Of a stretch of 7,237 nt of DNA, positions 1-4,685 are shown piece after piece. The notes below the pieces were generated by a model. That model had not been told where the DNA came from and did not search any database. It saw nothing but the letters and a program-made list of their open reading frames with translations. The DNA comes from an uncultured Collinsella sp. GTDB taxonomy: Bacteria > Actinomycetota > Coriobacteriia > Coriobacteriales > Coriobacteriaceae. Numbering within the stretch: the stretch's first letter is position 1; every line of letters starts with the position of its first letter. The translations under genes and the position numbers were made by a program. Location: positions 1 to 7,237 of the forward strand of contig CAJJZO010000091.1 of assembly GCA_905197585.1 (NCBI GenBank), given 5' to 3'.

Positions 1-57
1 CCATCGCGCCGAGAGTACTGCGGGGTCAGCCCGTGGGAGGCCAGGGCGCCGCTGACC
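1..57 (+). rRNA. rrf: 5S ribosomal RNA, 3' part
   Basis: This is the 3' portion of a 5S rRNA gene, cut by the left edge of the window. Bases 6-20 (GCGCCGAGAGTACTG) match the conserved GCGCCGATGGTACTG region of bacterial 5S rRNA. They are followed by the helix strand CGGGGTCAGCCCG, the conserved GTGGGAGGCCAGG segment (GTGGGAGAGTAGG in Streptomyces) and the closing strand GCGCCGCTGACC, which would pair with the missing 5' end. The mature 3' end is placed near base 57 by comparison with remembered actinobacterial 5S sequences and could be off by a few bases. It is probably the last gene of an rRNA operon, since a strong terminator follows. Confidence 0.88.
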
Positions 58-62
58 GGTGG

Positions 63-77
63 ACGGCACCGAGCCGT
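63..77 (+). other. Small hairpin between 5S rRNA and terminator
   Basis: ACGGC (63-67) and GCCGT (73-77) can form a 5-bp stem with loop ACCGA in the precursor just after the 5S 3' end. It could be part of the 3' trailer removed in 5S maturation, but a stem this short may be chance. Confidence 0.3.
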
Positions 78-91
78 ACGCTTGAACTGAG

Positions 92-123
92 AAGGGGGAG
101 GCCTCGCGGCCTCCCCCTTTTTT
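92..123 (+). terminator. Intrinsic terminator of the rRNA operon
   Basis: A perfect 12-bp stem (92-103 with 108-119) with a TCGC tetraloop is followed by an unbroken run of six T (118-123). The G+C-rich stem core GGGGGAGGCC / GGCCTCCCCC makes it a textbook Rho-independent terminator. It lies about 35 bases after the 5S 3' end and separates rRNA transcription from the acpS operon. Confidence 0.95.
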
Positions 124-137
124 GCGTTTGCGGGCTT

Positions 138-167
138 TTGTCTCACATAGTAGCTGTGTTTTATAAC
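138..167 (+). promoter_or_regulatory. Putative sigma-70 promoter P1 for the acpS operon
   Basis: TTGTCT (138-143) as -35 and TATAAC (162-167) as -10, separated by 18 bases, lie just after the rRNA terminator and upstream of acpS. Transcription would start near 174. The match is good but rests on motif reading alone. Confidence 0.5.
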
Positions 168-173
168 CCTCGT

Positions 174-203
174 TTGTCGCATCTTCTGTGAACGGGCTAC
201 AAT
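174..203 (+). promoter_or_regulatory. Putative sigma-70 promoter P2 for the acpS operon
   Basis: TTGTCG (174-179) as -35 and TACAAT (198-203) as -10, again 18 bases apart, give an expected start near base 210, about 23 bases before the acpS ATG. This spacing leaves room for the Shine-Dalgarno at 223-227 and no other leader element. It is the better candidate of the tandem pair. Confidence 0.6.
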
Positions 204-222
204 AACTTAGTCTGTGCGATAT

Positions 223-229
223 GGAGGTG
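223..229 (+). promoter_or_regulatory. Ribosome binding site that fixes the acpS start
   Basis: GGAGGTG (223-229) puts the GGAGG core five bases before the ATG at 233. It overlaps the in-frame upstream ATG at 221, which has no Shine-Dalgarno and would sit only about 11 bases after the expected P2 start. The downstream ATG is therefore preferred. Confidence 0.75.
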
Positions 230-232
230 AAC

Positions 233-772
233 ATGGCTGAAGCTGGTATCGGCGTTGATATCGTCGAGATTTCCCGCATGAAATCTATTCTTGAAAAGAC
301 GCCGTCGTTTGCTTGTCGTGTGTTTACCGAAGAAGAGCGTGCGTATTGCGATGCATCATCGCGTCCCGCTGCTCACTATGCGAGCCGCTTTGCTTCGCGC
401 GAGGCGGTACTTAAAGCTCTCGGCACGGGTTTTAGTCAAGGCGTGGGTCGCAAGGATGTTTCGGTTACGCGTGATAAACTCGGCAAACCGAAGGCGCTGC
501 TTTCGGGCCGTGCTCTCGAGATCGCTCATGAGCTGGGTGTTGTTGAGGTCGCTCTTTCCATTACGCTTACAGGAGACTTAGCCGTTGCGAATGCCATCGC
601 GATTACCGAAGATGCTCGGCCTAAGCCAAAAGAGGAAAAGGTGAGCACCAAGAAACGCGTAGCGCAGACATTTAAAGAGGCTCGCTCTGTTTTAGATGAG
701 CTTGAGCAGCTGCAGAATTCAGCATTGACGGAGCACCTGGGCGATGCTTCGCAAGATACGCTAGGAGCATAG
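233..772 (+). CDS. acpS: Holo-[acyl-carrier-protein] synthase with C-terminal extension
   Basis: Cytoplasmic enzyme that transfers 4'-phosphopantetheine from coenzyme A to the conserved serine of acyl carrier protein, activating it for fatty acid synthesis. The 179-residue product opens with GIGVDIVEISRM, whose Asp9 is the Mg-binding aspartate of the family. FASREAVLKALGTGF (53-67) follows, with Glu57 the second metal ligand. DKLGKPKALLSGRA and SITLTGDLAVANAIA close the fold. The family's usual SxSH segment reads SITL here, so the histidine seems replaced by Leu112. AcpS is usually about 120-130 residues; residues ~127-179 are an added charged tail with a Pro/Lys linker and a likely helix (RVAQTFKEARSVLDELEQLQ). 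A GTG with its own Shine-Dalgarno lies at the start of that tail (base 641). First gene of the operon; its stop abuts the nnr ATG. The ATG at 221 would add four residues. Family assignment is firm; the role of the tail is unknown. Confidence 0.93.
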   Translation: MAEAGIGVDIVEISRMKSILEKTPSFACRVFTEEERAYCDASSRPAAHYASRFASREAVLKALGTGFSQGVGRKDVSVTRDKLGKPKALLSGRALEIAHELGVVEVALSITLTGDLAVANAIAITEDARPKPKEEKVSTKKRVAQTFKEARSVLDELEQLQNSALTEHLGDASQDTLGA

Positions 773-2389
773 ATGAAACCGGTTTTGAGTACCGAAGAAG
801 TCGTTCGTCTCGAGGACATCATCGAACGCGAAGGGACTTCGAAGGCCGAGCTTATGGAGCTAGCGGGTGAGTTTGCCGCCAACGAGGTCTTGAAGCTCAA
901 TCCCGATCGGGTTCTCGTTCTGGTCGGTTTTGGTAATAATGGCGGCGACGGTTGGGTTGCCGCCGATATTCTGAGCCATAAGGGTGTGGACGTCGATATC
1001 GTTTCTCCGGTTGAGCCGGATGAGATTCCTGCTGCTCTGGCACGTCATGTTGCTCGTCGTACTGCCGGCCGCGATGTGCACGTTTGTGTCGGCCCCTCGC
1101 GTGACGAACTCGAGGTTTTGATCGATAAGGCCGATGTTGTTGTTGATGCCATTTTTGGTACCGGTTTCCACGGGAATCTGCGTGCGCCGTTCTCCATCTG
1201 GATTCCTACGGTCAATGAATGCGCCGATTGTGTCGTATCCATTGATGTCCCCTCGGGCCTGAATGCCGAGACGGGCGTTGTCGATGACGACTGCATTCGT
1301 GCCGAGCATACGGTGACGATGATTGCGCCCAAGATTGGTCTGTATAGCGCTGATGGCCCTGAGTATGCTGGCGATTTGATCTGCGGCAATCTTTACGACC
1401 GTCTTGACGAGGTCATCGATGATGTCGACCACGCCGCCGAGATTGTCGAGCCCGGTGACTTAGTTGATTACTTTGCTCCACTACCTACGAATATCGATAA
1501 GTATTCCCGTGGCTCTGTGCTTATTGTCGCCGGATCTGCGCAATATCCTGGTGCTGCCATTATGGCGGCCAAGTCTGCAGCTCGCGCGGGTGCTGGTTAC
1601 GTGGCAGTCGCGGCTCCTGACGCCTGCGCCAATCTTATTCGCATGGCACTTCCTTCGATTCCCGTCTTTGCTATTCCGTCTGATTCCCGCGGCTCCTTTG
1701 GCGCCGCTGCGCGCATGACTGTGTGCGAGATTGCAAAGAAGTACAGCTGTGTACTGTGCGGTCCCGGTATGACGACATCTGCCGGCGCTATGCAGGTGGT
1801 TTCGGGCTTGCTCGAGCTTGATGTGCCGCTTATTTTGGACGCCGATGCACTCAACTGCCTTGCTAAGATTGCCATTGACGGTATTGATAGTAATCCCGAG
1901 ATGTATCGTCGCGAGCAGCCGTTGGTTATGACGCCGCACTATCGTGAGCTTTCGCGTCTGGTTGCCGGTGACGAGGTGAACGACCTTGGTACCGCGATTG
2001 CGGCCGCGCAGAAGGTTGTCTGGGCTGCAGGCTCCGACAATCTGGTGGTCATTGCCAAGGGGCCGACGACGGCTATCTGTGGCGTTGAGCGTGTGCTGCT
2101 GCCGCTCTCGGGTCCGGCTTCTCTGGCAACTGCCGGTTCGGGTGATGTTCTCGCGGGTATTTTGGCCGGCACGCTTGCCACCATGCGCGACGAGATGGAT
2201 CGTTGGGAGTTGCTGTATTCGTACGCCGTCGCACTTCACAGCTACGCCGGTTTTGCCGCGGCGACGGAGTATGGTGAGAAGAGCGTCATCGCGACCGATC
2301 TTATCGACTTGATCGGTCCTGCCATGGAACTGGCGGCAAAGGATGCGCTCGAAGATCTGGGAATCATGGACGAAGGGTCGGATGACTAA
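773..2389 (+). CDS. nnr: Bifunctional NAD(P)H-hydrate repair enzyme (epimerase + ADP-dependent dehydratase)
   Basis: Repairs hydrated NADH and NADPH: the N-terminal domain (NnrE, YjeF_N type) epimerizes R- and S-hydrates, and the C-terminal domain (NnrD, YjeF_C/CARKD type) dehydrates the S form using ADP. In the 538-residue product the N domain (about 1-225) shows GFGNNGGDGWVAA (52-64), DAIFGTGF (125-132) and SIDVPSGLNAETG (156-168). The C domain (about 235-520) shows KYSRGSVLIVAGS (243-255), DADAL (356-360), TPHYREL (387-393), KGPTT (429-433) and AGSGDVLAGI (454-463), with Asp458 in the ribokinase-like catalytic position. The length is normal for a fused bacterial Nnr. The ATG directly follows the acpS stop and has AGGAG five bases upstream (763-767), so translation is probably coupled. 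The tail is acidic (EDLGIMDEGSDD). The acpS-nnr-alr order recurs in Gram-positive genomes. Confidence 0.95.
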   Translation: MKPVLSTEEVVRLEDIIEREGTSKAELMELAGEFAANEVLKLNPDRVLVLVGFGNNGGDGWVAADILSHKGVDVDIVSPVEPDEIPAALARHVARRTAGRDVHVCVGPSRDELEVLIDKADVVVDAIFGTGFHGNLRAPFSIWIPTVNECADCVVSIDVPSGLNAETGVVDDDCIRAEHTVTMIAPKIGLYSADGPEYAGDLICGNLYDRLDEVIDDVDHAAEIVEPGDLVDYFAPLPTNIDKYSRGSVLIVAGSAQYPGAAIMAAKSAARAGAGYVAVAAPDACANLIRMALPSIPVFAIPSDSRGSFGAAARMTVCEIAKKYSCVLCGPGMTTSAGAMQVVSGLLELDVPLILDADALNCLAKIAIDGIDSNPEMYRREQPLVMTPHYRELSRLVAGDEVNDLGTAIAAAQKVVWAAGSDNLVVIAKGPTTAICGVERVLLPLSGPASLATAGSGDVLAGILAGTLATMRDEMDRWELLYSYAVALHSYAGFAAATEYGEKSVIATDLIDLIGPAMELAAKDALEDLGIMDEGSDD

Positions 2390-2391
2390 TC

Positions 2392-3537
2392 ATGAATAAA
2401 GCCGATTTGACGCGCTGGTCCTGGGTCGAGATCGACCGCGGGGCGCTCCGTCGCAACACGAGGGCCTATAAGAACTTGCTGAATCCACGTCAGCGCCTGT
2501 GCTGCGTGGTCAAGGCCGATGCTTATGGTCATGGAGCTGTTGAGTGCGCCAAGATCATGTATTCGGCCGGTGCCGACATGTTTGCCGTGGCGACGGTTAA
2601 CGAGGGCGTTGAGCTCCGACAGGGCGGGATTACGAAACCCATCCTCATCCTAAGCGAGCCGCCTATCGAGGCCATTCCGACGTTGCTCGAGTTTGATATC
2701 ATGCCCTCGGTCTATACGTCTGACTTTGCTCTTGCGTATGGCGAATGTGCCGTCGCGGCGGGCAAAGTGGGCAAGTATCATCTCGCCATCGAGACGGGCA
2801 TGAATCGTATCGGCGTTCACTACACGCAGGTGCTCGACTTTGTCCGCGGTATAAATTTCCATCGCGGTATTCAGTGCGACGGCGTATTTACGCACTTCGC
2901 CACGGCCGATGAACCTTCGGGCTGGGACTACAAGCTGCAGTGTCAGCGCTTTACCGAGGCCGTTCAGGCCATTAAGGATGCGGGTTTTGAGTGCGGTATC
3001 GTGCACTGCGCCAACACGCCGTCCTCGATGCTCGACCCCTCGATGCATTTTGATATGATCCGCGCCGGCGTTGGCTTGTATGGCATGCAGCCGTGCGAGC
3101 CGAGTGGCCGCGTGATGCAGCTTGATCCCGTTATGAGCGTCCATGCGCGTGTGACGCGCGTGGCACACCCTGCGATGGGTGAGGGCGTGGGCTACGGTTT
3201 TACCTACCGCGTACCGCGTACGCGCGTTCAGATCTGCACGCTGCCGATCGGTTATGCCGATGGCCTATCGCGTACGCTTTCCAATCGTATGGATGTGCTG
3301 TATCGCGGCGAGCGCGTGCATCAGGTTGGCAATATCTGCATGGACCAGTTTATGGTCGCCATTCAGTCCAACCCGGCACACGAGATTCCCGAGGCCGAGT
3401 ATGGTGACGAGATGATCATTGTCGGCCGCGATGGCGATGCCGAGATCACTATGGACGAGATGGCCCGACTGCGCGGAACGATTAACTACGAGGTCGCCTG
3501 CGGCTTTGGCATGCGTCTCGACAAGGTCTACGTGTAG
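2392..3537 (+). CDS. alr: Alanine racemase
   Basis: PLP-dependent cytoplasmic racemase that interconverts L- and D-alanine and supplies D-alanine for peptidoglycan. The 381-residue product has the family's N-terminal barrel with the PLP lysine in VVKADAYGHG (Lys41) and MNRIGVH (137-143). The C-terminal beta domain contains GVGYGFTY, where Tyr268 corresponds to the catalytic tyrosine of the Geobacillus enzyme. It also has LPIGYADGLSR (284-294), NICMDQFM (314-321) and GTINYEVAC (362-370), which are active-site and dimer-interface signatures. Length is typical and no key residue is missing. The ATG lies two bases after the nnr stop; no strong Shine-Dalgarno is visible (only weak purine stretches such as AGGG at 2374), so it probably relies on termination-reinitiation from nnr. 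Assignment is firm. Confidence 0.96.
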   Translation: MNKADLTRWSWVEIDRGALRRNTRAYKNLLNPRQRLCCVVKADAYGHGAVECAKIMYSAGADMFAVATVNEGVELRQGGITKPILILSEPPIEAIPTLLEFDIMPSVYTSDFALAYGECAVAAGKVGKYHLAIETGMNRIGVHYTQVLDFVRGINFHRGIQCDGVFTHFATADEPSGWDYKLQCQRFTEAVQAIKDAGFECGIVHCANTPSSMLDPSMHFDMIRAGVGLYGMQPCEPSGRVMQLDPVMSVHARVTRVAHPAMGEGVGYGFTYRVPRTRVQICTLPIGYADGLSRTLSNRMDVLYRGERVHQVGNICMDQFMVAIQSNPAHEIPEAEYGDEMIIVGRDGDAEITMDEMARLRGTINYEVACGFGMRLDKVYV

Positions 3538-3545
3538 GAGCCGCT

Positions 3546-4166
3546 ATGGGCGTCATGCACATCCCCGGCCATACCCATCAGGCACCACGTGAGGTCGCAC
3601 TCGAGGAAATTGAGGCCGTTCTGGGCGATTGTCACCTCTGCCAGCTCTACCAGTCGCGTCACAATATCGTGTTTGGCGTGGGAAACCCCCGCGCTCGCGT
3701 GATGTTTATTGGTGAGGCGCCGGGTCGCAATGAGGATTTGCAGGGCGAGCCCTTTGTGGGGGCGGCAGGCGAGGACCTCAACGGCATTTTGTCGCTGGCG
3801 GGGCTCAAACGCGAAGACGTCTACATTGCCAACGTGCTTAAGTGCCGCCCGCCGGGAAACCGCAATCCGCGTCCCGAGGAAGTGCTGGCTTGCTCGCCGT
3901 TTTTGCGTGAGCAGATTCGAAGCATCTGGCCTGATATTATCGTGACGCTCGGCAACCCCGCGACGCACTTTGTGCTTAAGACCGAGATTGGCATTACTAA
4001 GCTGCGCGGCAGGTTCCACCAGATGGGGCATTTTGTAGTAATGCCCACTTTTCATCCGGCAGCAGCGCTGCGCAATCCGGCGTGGCAGGAGCTGCTGGAG
4101 GAAGACTTTAAGATGCTGGGCGATTATCTGGAGCGACATCCCGCACCAGAGGACGCCTCGGAATAA
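3546..4166 (+). CDS. Family 4 (type 4) [4Fe-4S] uracil-DNA glycosylase
   Basis: Removes uracil from DNA, the first step of base excision repair. The 206-residue product carries the family 4 motif 1, GEAPGRNEDLQGEPFVG (56-72), the substrate-binding MPTFHPAAALR segment (166-176), and four cysteines placed as in iron-sulfur UDGs: CHLC (Cys29, Cys32), Cys100 in VLKCRPPGNRNP and Cys116 in VLACSPF. Together these would hold a [4Fe-4S] cluster. The size matches the family (about 200 residues). The ATG at 3546 has AGGAG at 3536-3540, which overlaps the alr stop codon, so translation is probably coupled to alr. Its place between alr and tsaE is unusual compared with the plainer alr-tsaE arrangements I know. 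The family was first described largely from thermophiles but is also found in many bacteria. Another name in use is Udga-type; I leave the symbol blank because family naming varies. Confidence 0.93.
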   Translation: MGVMHIPGHTHQAPREVALEEIEAVLGDCHLCQLYQSRHNIVFGVGNPRARVMFIGEAPGRNEDLQGEPFVGAAGEDLNGILSLAGLKREDVYIANVLKCRPPGNRNPRPEEVLACSPFLREQIRSIWPDIIVTLGNPATHFVLKTEIGITKLRGRFHQMGHFVVMPTFHPAAALRNPAWQELLEEDFKMLGDYLERHPAPEDASE

Positions 4167-4178
4167 TAAGGAGCATAT

Positions 4179-4685
4179 ATGTCCCTGGAGCGCCTGGGGG
4201 TAGGTACTTACAAAACGACTTGCGCTGCCGATACGGAGTACTTTGGCGAGCTAATTGCACCGTGCCTTGAGGACGGCGATGTGCTTATCCTGACCGGTGG
4301 CCTGGGAGTGGGCAAAACTCACTTTACCAAGGGCGTCTCGCGCGGGCTGGGCGATGGGCATATGGTTACGAGTCCTACGTTTGCGCTCATGGCCGTTCAC
4401 GATCAAGGTCGTATTCCGCTGTTTCACTTTGATCTATACCGCCTGGAGCATGCCTACGAGCTCGAGGATACGGGCATTTTCGATGTGCTGGGCTATGAGG
4501 GTGCTTGCCTGCTGGAATGGGGCGAACAATTCCAGGACGAGCTGACGGATGAGTATCTTTCGGTGACGCTCAAGCGTGATGAGGGCGACAGCGATGTGCG
4601 AACGATAACGCTTGAGGCGCACGGTGACCGCGCAATGGAGCTTTCCCATTTGATTGATAAGGCTGTACAAGATGAGCTTGCATAA
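4179..4685 (+). CDS. tsaE: tRNA threonylcarbamoyladenosine biosynthesis ATPase TsaE
   Basis: ATPase that drives turnover of the TsaB-TsaD complex making t6A at position 37 of tRNAs that read ANN codons. The 168-residue product has a P-loop LTGGLGVGKTHFTKG (38-52, Lys46-Thr47), the switch-like VTSPTF (63-68), HFDLYRLE (83-90) with the conserved Asp85, and LLEWGE (111-116) with the Glu-Trp pair seen in the family. The usual GDLGAGKT reads GGLGVGKT here, which leaves the Walker A glycines and lysine intact. AAGGAG (4168-4173) sits five bases before the ATG, 12 bases after the UDG stop. The end overlaps the start of the next gene by 14 bases. Adjacency to tsaB and tsaD supports the call. Other name: YjeE. 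Confidence 0.95.
   Translation: MSLERLGVGTYKTTCAADTEYFGELIAPCLEDGDVLILTGGLGVGKTHFTKGVSRGLGDGHMVTSPTFALMAVHDQGRIPLFHFDLYRLEHAYELEDTGIFDVLGYEGACLLEWGEQFQDELTDEYLSVTLKRDEGDSDVRTITLEAHGDRAMELSHLIDKAVQDELA

Noticed and set aside
221..232. ATG at 221 as the acpS start
   Set aside because: It has no Shine-Dalgarno, overlaps the ribosome binding site of the ATG at 233 and adds four residues outside the AcpS fold.
1481..2239. A 252-codon open frame on the - strand opposite nnr
   Set aside because: It is antisense to the conserved dehydratase domain, and its Arg/His/Asn-rich translation is typical of a shadow frame.
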